From an uncultured Prevotella sp. (GTDB lineage: Bacteria; Bacteroidota; Bacteroidia; Bacteroidales; Bacteroidaceae): 11,923 nt of DNA. Positions 1 through 8,548 of the stretch are shown piece by piece. Both the position numbers and the translations under genes were made by a program. Location of the stretch: assembly GCA_937895845.1 (NCBI GenBank), contig CALBLK010000014.1, forward strand, positions 1 through 11,923, given 5' to 3'. The notes beneath the pieces are model-generated. The model saw nothing but the letters and a program-made list of their open reading frames with translations. It did no database searches and had not been told where the DNA came from. Each line of letters starts with the position of its first letter. Position 1 is the stretch's first letter.

Positions 1-838
1 GCACGATAAAAATCCAAAGAACATACAGATATTCTTTGTCTGCTAATTTAAGGTATACAATCAAAAATATCTGTGATGAATTGTGCAGTCTTTAGCCAGA
101 AACCCTTAATCCAACAACTTTCGAGGGCATGGAGAAAAGGCATACTGTAATCGATTATCGGCTTGCGCCGTCTTTTTGACTTGAACTTCTTTAGCCAACT
201 GACCAACGCAAAAACACAGACATTATTATATTGGCAGATGTTCAAAGCTATCCATACATACCACTGTGCCAGCAGATGCTTAGAATACATATTGTCAGGC
301 CACATACCCGAATGGGCCACTATTGTGTTGCCACTCGGGCCGTTTCGCACCGCCAAACGGCCCGTTTTGCATGGCCAAACGGCCCGAATGAGCGTCCCGT
401 TCGGGCCGTTCGGGCGGCCAAAACCGGCCGAACGGGCAGACGGCATGCGCAAACAGCCGGAAAAGCAGTGCCAAACAGGCTTTATGCCCTTGTGAACTTT
501 ATCCCACAGCGGCCGCCAGGCTTCGTCCAGGGTTGCCGCTTGTTCCGTGCAGTCTGCTGGCGGAAACGGTGAAGCCATAGCTGGCCATGGCAAGGCGCTG
601 GCGGCTGCAAGCTGCCGGGAGAAAGGGTGGCATGGGGCGGAAAGACGGGAAACTGTCTCATGCAATCGCCTGTTTTGTTGTGATGGCCAACTTGGGCTTG
701 GTGGCGCCAAGGGCGAGAAAGCTCCTGTGTGACGTGGCTTCAGCACTTGTTCATCGCATGAAACAGATGTTACAATATGTACAACAAGTGTGGTATTTTC
801 TGACGTAATGCAATTAAAACATGAAAAAAAATACCTAA
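1..838. other. Long intergenic region without a supported gene
   Basis: No reading frame here looks like a protein. The long frames on both strands cross a GC-rich repeat cluster and show no recognisable domain, signal peptide or credible start. The left third (1-330) is AT-rich, the middle (330-740) is strikingly GC-rich, and the last 100 bases become AT-rich again ahead of the promoter of the next gene. A 7-bp inverted repeat, CACTTGT at 744-750 and ACAAGTG at 784-790 with a 33-nt spacer, lies about 50 bp upstream of the promoter; it could be an operator or chance. A minus-strand segment around 48-290 has a basic, protein-like translation but no supporting start, so it is not called. Confidence 0.6.
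336..437. repeat. GC-rich cluster of CGGGCCGTT inverted and direct repeats
   Basis: The 10-mer CGGGCCGTTT at 336-345 is the exact reverse complement of AAACGGCCCG at 355-364, giving a hairpin with a 9-nt loop. AAACGGCCCG recurs at 377-386, so the 13-mer GCCAAACGGCCCG is directly repeated at 352-364 and 374-386. CGGGCCGTT appears again at 402-410, and a related GCCAAAACCGGCCG begins at 417 and runs into CCGAACGGGC. The cluster is non-coding and much richer in GC than the sequence to its left. It may be a REP-like intergenic repeat, a protein-binding array, or a structured part of an untranslated RNA; the sequence alone does not decide. Confidence 0.6.
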
Positions 839-841
839 ATG

Positions 842-872
842 TTGCATTGTATTAAAATAATTTCTACCTTTG
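842..872 (+). promoter_or_regulatory. Bacteroidetes-type promoter of the first surface-protein gene
   Basis: TTG at 842-844 and TACCTTTG at 865-872 are separated by 20 nt. This matches the Bacteroidetes primary sigma consensus, with a -33 TTTG-like element and an exact -7 TAnnTTTG. Transcription should start near 879-881, giving a leader of about 45 nt before the ATG at 926. The promoter lies downstream of an upstream in-frame ATG at 839, so that longer start can be dismissed. Confidence 0.75.
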
Positions 873-925
873 CAGCCGACACATTCCTTAAAAAGGAACA
901 ATATTTACTAATTTATTATTCGCTT

Positions 926-3900
926 ATGAACAGAAAACTAAACTTCATTGTTACAGGAGCGACAGCGGCAATGCTAATGTTGCCTGCGACAAAGACAGAT
1001 GCCCAGAAGATTGAGCTCGGACTGCGAAGCTCGGTTCCGGCATCAGTGTTGCAAACAGCCAAGAAGTCCACGCCTGCCCAGCGGCTCAAGCTGGACAGGA
1101 AGGCAAAGGCTGATCACCCGCTGCTCTTCAGGCAGAGGGCGCTGCTTCGACCGAACACTTCCGGGCTGCGCGAAATTGCCACCGGAAAGAAGATCTCGCC
1201 CTTGGCCTTAACCCCGAGAGTGCCGCTCAGGGCTGCCAAGTACGCCTCGGGGCGAGAGCTGTGGGGCAACGTGATCAGTGACAACACCTGGGCTGAAGAC
1301 GCCGCTGCTTACGGCTTTTACAAATTCAATGCAGTAAGCAACATCGCTGTCACTCCGATTGGAGTCAACTCGAGTATTGTTGCCAACGGCGGTGGAGCTA
1401 TTGTTGGCGACAAGCTGTATCTCGTCAACTTTGTTTCATTCTGGGGATACATCTTCTCCTCGCTCTACACATTCGACACCAACACATGGGAGCAGGACGG
1501 AGAGCCGGTAAGCCTCGAAGACTATTCTCTCATTGCCTCGGAAACGGCCGTGGCTGCCAACGGTACAGTGTACGGAGCGTTCTACTCAGCCGACGGAAGT
1601 GGCTATGAACTTGGAATCGCCGACTATGCCAGTGCCACAAGAACGACCATCGGCTCGCTTACCAAGCAGTATCTTGCCCTTGGTATCACAAGCGACAACA
1701 AGCTCTACGGTGTTGCTGCCGACGGCAACCTCTATTCAATCAACACGGCGACGGCGGCCGAAACGCTTGTAGGCCCGACCGGCCTGACGGTATCTGACGA
1801 TGAAGGCGCCTATTACCAGAGCGGTGAAATCGACCAGGCGGACAACACGTTCTATTGGGCGACGACACCGGTAGTGGGTAACGCAGTGCCGGCACTGTAC
1901 ACCGTAAACCTTTCGACGGGCGCAGCAGAGAAGGTCGGTGACTTTACGAACCAGAACCTGATCACGGCGCTTACCGTTCCGGTGGCAGTCGCTGACGGAG
2001 CGCCTGCGGCAGTGTCAGACCTGAAGGCTGACTTCAAGAACGGATCGCTCACCGGCACCGTGTCGTTCAAGATAGCCACGACCAACGCCAAGGGCGATGC
2101 CCTTACCGGCAGCGTGGACTATGCCATCACGTCCGGCGCGGAGACGCTTGCCACAGGCTCTGCGGCAGCCGGGGCGTCGGTGACAAAAGACGTTACGTTT
2201 GCCGCCGACGGCAAGAAGACGATTGTCGTCACCCCCTCAAATGCCGAGGGCAAGGGTGTCGTGGCAAGGACAACGCTGTTTGTCGGTTACGACACGCCCA
2301 AGGCCGTCGACGGTGTGAACTTCTCCATTGACAATGCAACAGGCAAGGTCGACCTGTCGTGGTCGCCGGTTACTGCCGGAGTGAACGACGGGTTTATCGG
2401 CGACATCAAATACGATGTCGTGCGCTATCCCGACTCGACAGTCGTTGCCGATGACATTGCCGACACGAAGTTCAGCGAGACTGTCACTTCCGATGCGCTC
2501 ACAGCCTACGCTTACGGAATAACCGCATCCAACGGCAGGACGGCGAGCGCGGAGACACGCACTGACTACAAGACCTATGGCGATGCCATAACACCTCCAT
2601 TCACAGAGGACTTCCAGAGCGAAGTGTCGCTGGCGCTGTTCAACATTATCGATGCCAACAAGGACAAGAGCACCTGGGAACGTTACGAGAACTATGACGG
2701 TAACAGCGTGGCAAGATACAAGTACAATTCCGATAACAATGGCGACGACTGGCTCATCACACCCCCGCTGAAGGTGGAGAAGGGCAAGGTGTACAAGGTG
2801 AGCTTCAAGGCCAAGTCGTATCTTGACAACCTGCCGGAGCGCCTGGAGGTGAAATACGGCACCAAGAGCAGCGCCGAGGCCATGACCAAGGTTATCCTCC
2901 CTGCCACAGAATTGGAGAACGACGCGTTCGTGGAGTTCTCGAAGGAGATTACTGCCGAGGAGACCGGCAATCTCTATATCGGATTCCATGCCATCAGCGA
3001 CGCCGACATGTTCTACCTTGACGTTGACGACATCAGCGTGAGCGCCGGAATGTCTACCGCAGCCCCCGACTCGATAACCGACTTCAAGGTGACGCCTGCA
3101 GCCAAGGGCGCCATGAGCGCGGCCGTAAGCTTCAAGGCTCCGGCAAAGGACATCTCAGGCAAGGCACTGTCAGGGAAGGTTAGCGTTACCGTAAGCCGCG
3201 ACGGAGCCGTGATCAAGGAATTCAAGGAACTTGCTGCCGGATCGGAGGCATCGTTCACCGACAGCGAGCCGGCTGAGGGCTTCAACGTTTACAGCGCTGT
3301 CGCTGCAAACGCTGACGGAGCAGGACGCGTGTCGAAGAGCGTCACGGTTTATGTAGGCGAGGACGCACCGGCCGCTCCCGAAAAGATGAACGCTGCCGAC
3401 AACTCAACCTCGGTGAGCCTCTCCTGGGAGAACTCCGAACTGGGTGCCAACGGCGGATATGTGGACACGAAGACGCTGAAGCACAATGTCTACAACCTGA
3501 TCCAGGGCACTTACGGATATGACACGGAGCTTGCCGGGACTTCTGAGGCCGGTGCCACTTCGTATGACATTAGCTACAACACCACGGAAGGCGAGCAGGG
3601 CCTCCTGCAATTCGGTCTGTCCGCTGTCAACGACAAGGGCGAGAGCGACATCATGATTACGCCGTCGGTCGTTGTAGGCAAGGCCTACAGCATCCCATTC
3701 TTCGAGAGCCTTGCCGGCGGCAAGCTCGCATACGACCTGTGGTGGACAAGCCGCAGCGGCAAGTCGCAGTTCGGACTGACAGCCGACGACGCCGCTGACA
3801 ACGACGGCGGCAGCTTCATCTACAGTTCTGTTGCCGACGAGGACAACGCCACCATCTCGACCGGAAAGATCAGCCTTGCCGGAGCTACCAACCCGATGGT

Positions 3901-5506
3901 TGTGTTCAGCCACAAGGCGGCAGCCGGCAGCGATGCAAAGATTGTCATCTCTGTGCAGAAGCCAGACGGGACATCCGAAGACCTCGAGACGGTTGACTAC
4001 TCGAAGATTTCCGAGGCCGAGGCCGGCAAGTGGCTCAAGAAGGCTGTGGGCCTGAAGAGCGAATACACTTCGCTGCCATACGTGATGGTTAAGTTCATCG
4101 CCTCTGCCAAGGCAGAGAACACTGTGCTGGTTGACGAGGTTCACGTCCGCGACATTTACGAGAGCGACTTGACGCTGAGCGACATCACCGCTCCAGCCAA
4201 GGTGAAAAAGGGCGAGACGGCAAAGGTCGACGTGAAGGTGGAAAACTTCGGTAGTGAAGAGGCAAAGAACTTCACCGTGAAACTGTATGCCGGCGACAAG
4301 CTCATAGACAGCAAGGAAGAGAAAGAGGCGCTCGCTTCGTTCGCTTCGAAGACCTACACCTTTGACTATGCAACAAGCGTTATTGACGAAGGCACGTCGG
4401 TTGACCTGAAGGCCGAGGTGACCTATGCCGACGACCTCAACCCCGACGACAACGCCAAGTCGACGACCCTTGCATTCGCCATCTCCAACAAGCCGCGTCC
4501 CGAGACTGTAACGGCAGCCGAGGGCAGCGACGCCACGGTCAAGGTTTCGTGGAGCGCAGTTGCAGAGCAGTCGGTAGCCGTAAGCGACGGCTTCGAGAGC
4601 TACGATGCGTGGGCAGTGGGCAACTTTGGCGAGTGGACAGCCAAGGTTGGTCCCTCAACCCCGGCCAATGCCAAGACAGGCGGACTGTTCAGCAGTGCCA
4701 CTTATCCGACACAGGGCCAGAACTTTGCATTCACGCTGGTAGAGCCTACCAACAACTGGATTACCCAGGAAATACTCGAAGCCAACCCGTCGCTGAACGC
4801 CCATGGCGGCAGCAAATATCTCGCCTCGTTCTACAAGTATAACCCCGACAGCGAGACCGACGAATTCTACGATGCCGACAACTGGCTCATCAGCCCTAAC
4901 CTGAGCGGGAAGAAGCAGACAGTGTCGTTCTGGGTGTCCAACAACAACACAGATACCGAGCAGTATCCCGAAACCTTCGATGTGCTGTACACCAAGGAGG
5001 GGACAGACCTCGACAAGTTCGTGAAGATTGGCGACACCCATACCGCAAGCAGCGGAGCATGGGAAGAGGTTTCCGTTGAGATTCCAGAGGGAGCCACTCA
5101 CTTTGCCATCCATCAGAACACGTCGAACGCGACAAACTTCATGTTCCAGGTTGACGACTTCAGCTACGAAGCAGGTTCGGGCAAGGTTACCGGGTACAAG
5201 GTTTACCGTAACGGCGAACTCCTGAAGACGCTCGGAGCCGACAAGACAGAGTTTACCGATGACACAGTGGAACGCGGAAAGACCTACATCTATGCAGTCT
5301 CCGCTGTCTTTGCCGACGGCGAGTCTGAGGTTACCGTTGCCAATGCCATCACTACCGACATCGCCAGTGTCGAGAATGTTCTGAAGGCCGCTTCCTACAC
5401 CGTGTACACAACGGACGGACGGCTCGTAGGAACTGACATGAAGTCGCTGAAGAGCCTCAAGACCGGCGCTTACATCATTAACGACGTGAAGGTTATCATC
5501 CGATAA
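926..5506 (+). CDS. Modular exported protein with choice-of-anchor J, Fn3 and CARDB-like domains and a T9SS sorting tail
   Basis: Predicted 1526-residue secreted or surface-attached protein, probably carbohydrate- or protein-binding; no catalytic motif is visible. The start at ATG 926 gives a clear signal peptide (Asn-Arg-Lys, hydrophobic core, cleavage near TDA-QK at about residue 27). The in-frame ATG at 839 lies upstream of the promoter. Approximate domains: propeller-like repeats 107-352; Ig-like plus Fn3-like 358-555; choice-of-anchor J 559-709 (ends LDVDDISV); a second Ig/Fn3-like block 711-920; second J domain 923-1077; CARDB-like 1081-1185; an Fn3 domain (from 1186) interrupted by a third J domain 1221-1417 and resumed at 1419-1474; C-terminal sorting domain about 1490-1526 (VYTTDGRLV ... 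GAYIINDVKVIIR). Such tails direct export by the type IX system, after which the tail is removed. The gene is followed by a hairpin and then by another T9SS cargo gene. Domain names come from motif recognition, not searches; the export call is firmer than the binding role. Confidence 0.85.
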   Translation: MNRKLNFIVTGATAAMLMLPATKTDAQKIELGLRSSVPASVLQTAKKSTPAQRLKLDRKAKADHPLLFRQRALLRPNTSGLREIATGKKISPLALTPRVPLRAAKYASGRELWGNVISDNTWAEDAAAYGFYKFNAVSNIAVTPIGVNSSIVANGGGAIVGDKLYLVNFVSFWGYIFSSLYTFDTNTWEQDGEPVSLEDYSLIASETAVAANGTVYGAFYSADGSGYELGIADYASATRTTIGSLTKQYLALGITSDNKLYGVAADGNLYSINTATAAETLVGPTGLTVSDDEGAYYQSGEIDQADNTFYWATTPVVGNAVPALYTVNLSTGAAEKVGDFTNQNLITALTVPVAVADGAPAAVSDLKADFKNGSLTGTVSFKIATTNAKGDALTGSVDYAITSGAETLATGSAAAGASVTKDVTFAADGKKTIVVTPSNAEGKGVVARTTLFVGYDTPKAVDGVNFSIDNATGKVDLSWSPVTAGVNDGFIGDIKYDVVRYPDSTVVADDIADTKFSETVTSDALTAYAYGITASNGRTASAETRTDYKTYGDAITPPFTEDFQSEVSLALFNIIDANKDKSTWERYENYDGNSVARYKYNSDNNGDDWLITPPLKVEKGKVYKVSFKAKSYLDNLPERLEVKYGTKSSAEAMTKVILPATELENDAFVEFSKEITAEETGNLYIGFHAISDADMFYLDVDDISVSAGMSTAAPDSITDFKVTPAAKGAMSAAVSFKAPAKDISGKALSGKVSVTVSRDGAVIKEFKELAAGSEASFTDSEPAEGFNVYSAVAANADGAGRVSKSVTVYVGEDAPAAPEKMNAADNSTSVSLSWENSELGANGGYVDTKTLKHNVYNLIQGTYGYDTELAGTSEAGATSYDISYNTTEGEQGLLQFGLSAVNDKGESDIMITPSVVVGKAYSIPFFESLAGGKLAYDLWWTSRSGKSQFGLTADDAADNDGGSFIYSSVADEDNATISTGKISLAGATNPMVVFSHKAAAGSDAKIVISVQKPDGTSEDLETVDYSKISEAEAGKWLKKAVGLKSEYTSLPYVMVKFIASAKAENTVLVDEVHVRDIYESDLTLSDITAPAKVKKGETAKVDVKVENFGSEEAKNFTVKLYAGDKLIDSKEEKEALASFASKTYTFDYATSVIDEGTSVDLKAEVTYADDLNPDDNAKSTTLAFAISNKPRPETVTAAEGSDATVKVSWSAVAEQSVAVSDGFESYDAWAVGNFGEWTAKVGPSTPANAKTGGLFSSATYPTQGQNFAFTLVEPTNNWITQEILEANPSLNAHGGSKYLASFYKYNPDSETDEFYDADNWLISPNLSGKKQTVSFWVSNNNTDTEQYPETFDVLYTKEGTDLDKFVKIGDTHTASSGAWEEVSVEIPEGATHFAIHQNTSNATNFMFQVDDFSYEAGSGKVTGYKVYRNGELLKTLGADKTEFTDDTVERGKTYIYAVSAVFADGESEVTVANAITTDIASVENVLKAASYTVYTTDGRLVGTDMKSLKSLKTGAYIINDVKVIIR

Positions 5507-5542
5507 CCCCCCGTTGCGAACGATGACAACCGTCTGACAACC

Positions 5543-5593
5543 AATGCCACACCCGCAGCAGATGTTACGGGTGTGGCATTTCTTACTGATTTT
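5543..5593 (+). terminator. Intrinsic terminator or attenuator between the two exported-protein genes
   Basis: AATGCCACACCCG (5543-5555) pairs perfectly with CGGGTGTGGCATT (5568-5580) around a 12-nt loop, followed by a T-rich run (TTTCTTACTGATTTT). The 13-bp stem fits a factor-independent terminator 36 bp after the stop codon. Only about 30 bp separate the T-rich run from the next start codon, and no good TAnnTTTG element is visible there, so partial read-through into the protease gene is possible. Confidence 0.8.
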
Positions 5594-5623
5594 AACCATA
5601 GTAATTGATTATTGCTTTCATTT

Positions 5624-8200
5624 ATGCTTATGACAAACAAAGCTGTATCACCTTGCAGGCGGCGCTGCATGCTTGCCGCCGCTGTCGTGGCAATGGCGGC
5701 CTTTGCCGGCACGGCACAGGCAAAGCCGCGCACCGAAAGGCAGATGCGTGATACGGCAGTCAAGATACTTCTTGGCCAAAAGGGCGGACAGGCGAAAGCA
5801 CCGCTGGCAGCCGCTGCTGTAAAGGAGATCCTGCGTGACGAGGGCTATGTCATCTTCGGAAAGGACGGCGGCGGCTTCGCCGTTGTGTCTGCCGACGACA
5901 TGGTTCCCGAAGTCTTGGGATATTCTGACGGGAGCATATCGTCAAGTGTCTCCAATGAAAATTTCAAATGGTGGCTGCAGGCCGTAAACAGCGCCGTGAA
6001 GGCTGCCGCCAAAAGCAACACAAAGGTGCTGCGCACCACCAAGCCCGACGCCTCGCGCCATGACATCTATGTCGAGGCGCTCTGCTCCTCGAAATGGGGG
6101 CAGGAGGAGCCTTACTGGAACATGTGCCCCATGGGCTCTGCCGGAAGATGCCTCACCGGCTGCGTGGCGACATCCACAGCCCAGATACTCTACTATCACA
6201 AAGGGCCGAAGACCGGCACAGGGACACGCACAATATATTACCCGGCAAACGACACGAGCGGCACGCCCGTCACAGCCGACTTCGCCAACGACGAGTACGA
6301 CTGGAACAACATGATTGACGTTTACACCCCCGGCAATTACACCGCAGAGCAGGCGGATGCCGTGGCGCTGCTCATGAAAGACTGCGGCGTGTCGACGAAC
6401 ATGGACTATTCGCCCGACGGCAGCGGGGCCTACCACGACCAGACCGCCGACGGGCTGCGGCAGTATTTCGGACTTGCAGACGCGAAGTATGTCTTGCGCA
6501 AAGACTATTCCGAGAAGGAGTGGATGGAACTGCTCTACGACCAGATAACGCGAAGGCTGCCTGTGATTTACGGGGGCGACGACTGGTCGGGCGGGCACTC
6601 CTTCGTGCTTGACGGATATGATGCCGACGGACTGGTGCACATCAACTGGGGCTGGGAGGGTGACGAAGACGGCTATTACGACATTGCGCTGCTCAACCCC
6701 TCGGGCTACCAGTTCACCTATAACCAGGACGCTGTCATCAACATCACTCCCGACCCGGCCAAGGAATTGGTCTCGGACACCGTAAATGTGCCGGTACCTG
6801 GAAAGCTGCGGTCTGTGCTGGCAGGTGACATGATATATCAGTATGACACCCTGCGCATCGTCGGAAAGATAAACGCCACCGACCTGAAGACGCTGAGGGC
6901 TATGGCCGGGCGTGACGAATATGGCGAAAAGACAGACGGCAGGCTGAGGACGCTCGACCTTACCGCTGCAACGATAGTGAGCGGGGGAGGCCCTTACCTC
7001 AACGAGGCAGGAGAGGGACTGCTGATTGAAGCGGACAACACGCTGCCAAGAAAGGCGTTCTGTGGCTGCTCGCTGCGCACGCTGCTCCTTCCTGACGGCA
7101 TAAGGAGCGTTGGCAGCGGTGCCTTTGCCTACTGCAGCCGCCTGGACTCCGTGAGGCTTGTGCCGGCCAAGGACGCCGACTTCATCATGAAAGACAACAT
7201 CCTGTATTCGCCAGACGGGAAGACGGTCATCTGCTCGCTGCCGCGCGTCAGCGGAAAACTGACTGTCGGCGGAAGCGTTACGAAGATTGGCGCCTACGCA
7301 TTCAGTTCAAGAAACAGAATCAACAAGCTCACGCTGGGCAGCCAGCTGGAGGACATCGCCGAGTATGCCTTTGCCGGCTGTGCGTCTCTTGGCGAGATTC
7401 GCGTCGTGGGCAAGACACCGGTAGCCACCAGCGGTTCCGGCGTCTTCGACGGTGTCAACAAGACCAGCTGCAGACTGTATGTGAGGGCAGGCAGCGCAGC
7501 GAAGTTCAAAAGCTCCTCGCAATGGGGCGACTTCAAGAACATCGTGGAATACGGCACCACCGTGAAGGCGCGCAATTCAATGCGCAAGTACGGCGACGAG
7601 AACCCGAGGCTGGGCTATTCCATCAATGGCGACTTTGTGGAGGGCGTGCCCGAAGTCACTTGTGACGCAACGCCGACATCTCCGGCAGGGCGCTATCCCA
7701 TACACGTTTCGCGCGGTACGATTACGGACGAGGCCGTGGAGTTCGAAGACGGGTTCCTTATCGTCAAGCAAGCCCCGCTGACCGTGGGCGTTGAGGACGC
7801 CGCGCGGGCGCAGGGAGAGCAGAACCCGTCGTTCGCCTTGACATTCGACGGCCTGAAGAACGGCGAGACCGCAGCGGACGCCTTTTCTGTGCTGCCTGTC
7901 GCTGTCTGCACCGCCGACTCTCTTTCGCCCGCTGGCACCTATCCGATAACTGTCAGCGGAGGTGAGGCCGCGAACTACGAAATCTCTTACACCGGCGGAA
8001 CGCTTACCGTTACAGGCTCCCCATCCGGCATCGCCCCTGTTTCTGCCGCTGACGGCTCGGCAACATTCAACGTCTATTCCGTGAGCGGAAAACTAGTGGC
8101 AAGAAAGGTGGCCGGCTTCGGCTCCTTGCCAAAGGGAATATACATTGCTGAAAGCTGTGGCAAGGGGGAAACAGTGCGCCGAAAGGTGATGGTCAGATGA
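5624..8200 (+). CDS. C10 family cysteine protease (streptopain/interpain-like) with BspA-type LRRs, MBG domains and T9SS tail
   Basis: Predicted exported papain-fold protease of 858 residues. ATG 5624 and ATG 5630 are both plausible starts; a TTG at 5612 is less likely. Residues 1-33 form a signal peptide (CRRRC, hydrophobic stretch, AQA-KP). Residues 34-145 resemble the Spi/propeptide inhibitor domain that keeps C10 enzymes latent. The catalytic domain begins near 146: WGQEEPYWN supplies the oxyanion region, Cys180 in LTGCVATS is the nucleophile, His325 in SGGHSFVLDGYD is the general base, and NWGW (341-344) is the conserved tail motif. All key residues are present, so an active enzyme is expected. 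Residues about 386-643 carry BspA/TpLRR-type leucine-rich repeats (AFCGCSLRTLLLPDGI, AFAGCASLGEIRV). Two MBG-like domains follow at about 646-718 and 719-798. The last ~45 residues (FNVYSVSGKLV ... KGIYIAE ... VRRKVMVR) are a type IX sorting tail. Related proteases degrade host proteins; the substrate here is unknown. Confidence 0.9.
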   Translation: MLMTNKAVSPCRRRCMLAAAVVAMAAFAGTAQAKPRTERQMRDTAVKILLGQKGGQAKAPLAAAAVKEILRDEGYVIFGKDGGGFAVVSADDMVPEVLGYSDGSISSSVSNENFKWWLQAVNSAVKAAAKSNTKVLRTTKPDASRHDIYVEALCSSKWGQEEPYWNMCPMGSAGRCLTGCVATSTAQILYYHKGPKTGTGTRTIYYPANDTSGTPVTADFANDEYDWNNMIDVYTPGNYTAEQADAVALLMKDCGVSTNMDYSPDGSGAYHDQTADGLRQYFGLADAKYVLRKDYSEKEWMELLYDQITRRLPVIYGGDDWSGGHSFVLDGYDADGLVHINWGWEGDEDGYYDIALLNPSGYQFTYNQDAVINITPDPAKELVSDTVNVPVPGKLRSVLAGDMIYQYDTLRIVGKINATDLKTLRAMAGRDEYGEKTDGRLRTLDLTAATIVSGGGPYLNEAGEGLLIEADNTLPRKAFCGCSLRTLLLPDGIRSVGSGAFAYCSRLDSVRLVPAKDADFIMKDNILYSPDGKTVICSLPRVSGKLTVGGSVTKIGAYAFSSRNRINKLTLGSQLEDIAEYAFAGCASLGEIRVVGKTPVATSGSGVFDGVNKTSCRLYVRAGSAAKFKSSSQWGDFKNIVEYGTTVKARNSMRKYGDENPRLGYSINGDFVEGVPEVTCDATPTSPAGRYPIHVSRGTITDEAVEFEDGFLIVKQAPLTVGVEDAARAQGEQNPSFALTFDGLKNGETAADAFSVLPVAVCTADSLSPAGTYPITVSGGEAANYEISYTGGTLTVTGSPSGIAPVSAADGSATFNVYSVSGKLVARKVAGFGSLPKGIYIAESCGKGETVRRKVMVR

Positions 8201-8324
8201 ACATTCAGATTTGGTCCGAACAATTCATGGATATTCGCCGCAGTGCGGTAAATCCGTTGTCGGGCACCCTTAGACTAACGGACAAGGTGCGCGCCCGCTG
8301 ATTTAGCCAAATCGGTCATTAGTC

Positions 8325-8367
8325 AGTGTTTCGCCATAGCCGGAGCTATGGCGAAACACTTTTTTTT
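8325..8367 (+). terminator. Strong intrinsic terminator after the C10 protease gene
   Basis: AGTGTTTCGCCATAGC (8325-8340) and GCTATGGCGAAACACT (8345-8360) form a perfect 16-bp stem with a CGGA loop, followed directly by seven T residues (8361-8367). It sits about 125 bp after the protease stop codon. It marks the boundary between the GC-rich surface-protein genes and the AT-rich accessory region to the right. Confidence 0.9.
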
Positions 8368-8463
8368 GCGAGCAACCCTCTGCACGCTCTTTTTGGGCTC
8401 TTCCGGAATTTGGAGACGGTACCCCATGAAAACCCATGGAAACGCCTCTAAATCTAAGATGTT

Positions 8464-8545
8464 TCGCATGAAAATTTGGTTGTGCGACAAAAAAAACTTA
8501 ATTTTATCGCAAATATTGCGTCGTTATCGCACTTTTAATGTCGCA
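8464..8545. repeat. TCGCA/TGCGA motif cluster around the Fic-fragment promoter
   Basis: TCGCA occurs at 8464-8468, 8507-8511, 8527-8531 and 8541-8545, with TGCGA at 8483-8487. TGCGACA (8483-8489) and TGTCGCA (8539-8545) are a perfect 7-bp inverted repeat. TTATCGCA is directly repeated at 8504-8511 and 8524-8531, and CGCAA/TTGCG (8508-8512 and 8516-8520) form a small dyad. The cluster brackets the predicted promoter, which suggests operator sites for a regulator such as an autorepressor. Regulatory function is inferred from position only. Confidence 0.4.
8475..8506 (+). promoter_or_regulatory. Putative promoter upstream of the Fic fragment
   Basis: TTTG at 8475-8478 and TAATTTTA at 8499-8506 are spaced by 20 nt. 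The -7 element matches TAnnTTTG except for its last base. This predicts a transcript starting near 8513, 36-50 nt before the candidate ATGs of the truncated Fic gene. The element is embedded in a cluster of TCGCA/TGCGA motifs. Confidence 0.45.
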
Positions 8546-8548
8546 TAA

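Noticed and set aside
48..746. Long minus-strand frame (232 codons) across the first intergenic region
   Set aside because: It runs through the palindromic repeat cluster, has no domain resemblance and shows a Trp/Cys/Pro-rich composition. Only its C-terminal part looks mildly protein-like, and that part has no start or promoter.
839..925. Upstream extension of the first exported protein to ATG 839
   Set aside because: The predicted -7 element at 865-872 lies downstream of that ATG, and the extension would bury the signal peptide.
2237..2989. Minus-strand frame of 250 codons inside the first exported-protein gene
   Set aside because: It is a shadow of a strongly supported plus-strand gene; the translation is Val/Gly/Leu-rich, as expected from the reverse of GC-rich codons.
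4655..5599. Minus-strand frame of 314 codons opposite the end of the first exported-protein gene
   Set aside because: The plus strand encodes the third J domain, Fn3 half and sorting tail with clear motifs, and the minus frame runs through the terminator hairpin.
5942..6640. Minus-strand frame of 232 codons opposite the protease catalytic domain
   Set aside because: The opposite strand carries the C10 catalytic Cys and His motifs; this frame has no family resemblance.
8348..8548. Plus-strand frame of 66 codons between the terminator and the Fic fragment
   Set aside because: It begins inside the terminator stem and crosses the promoter and TCGCA motifs; no protein features.
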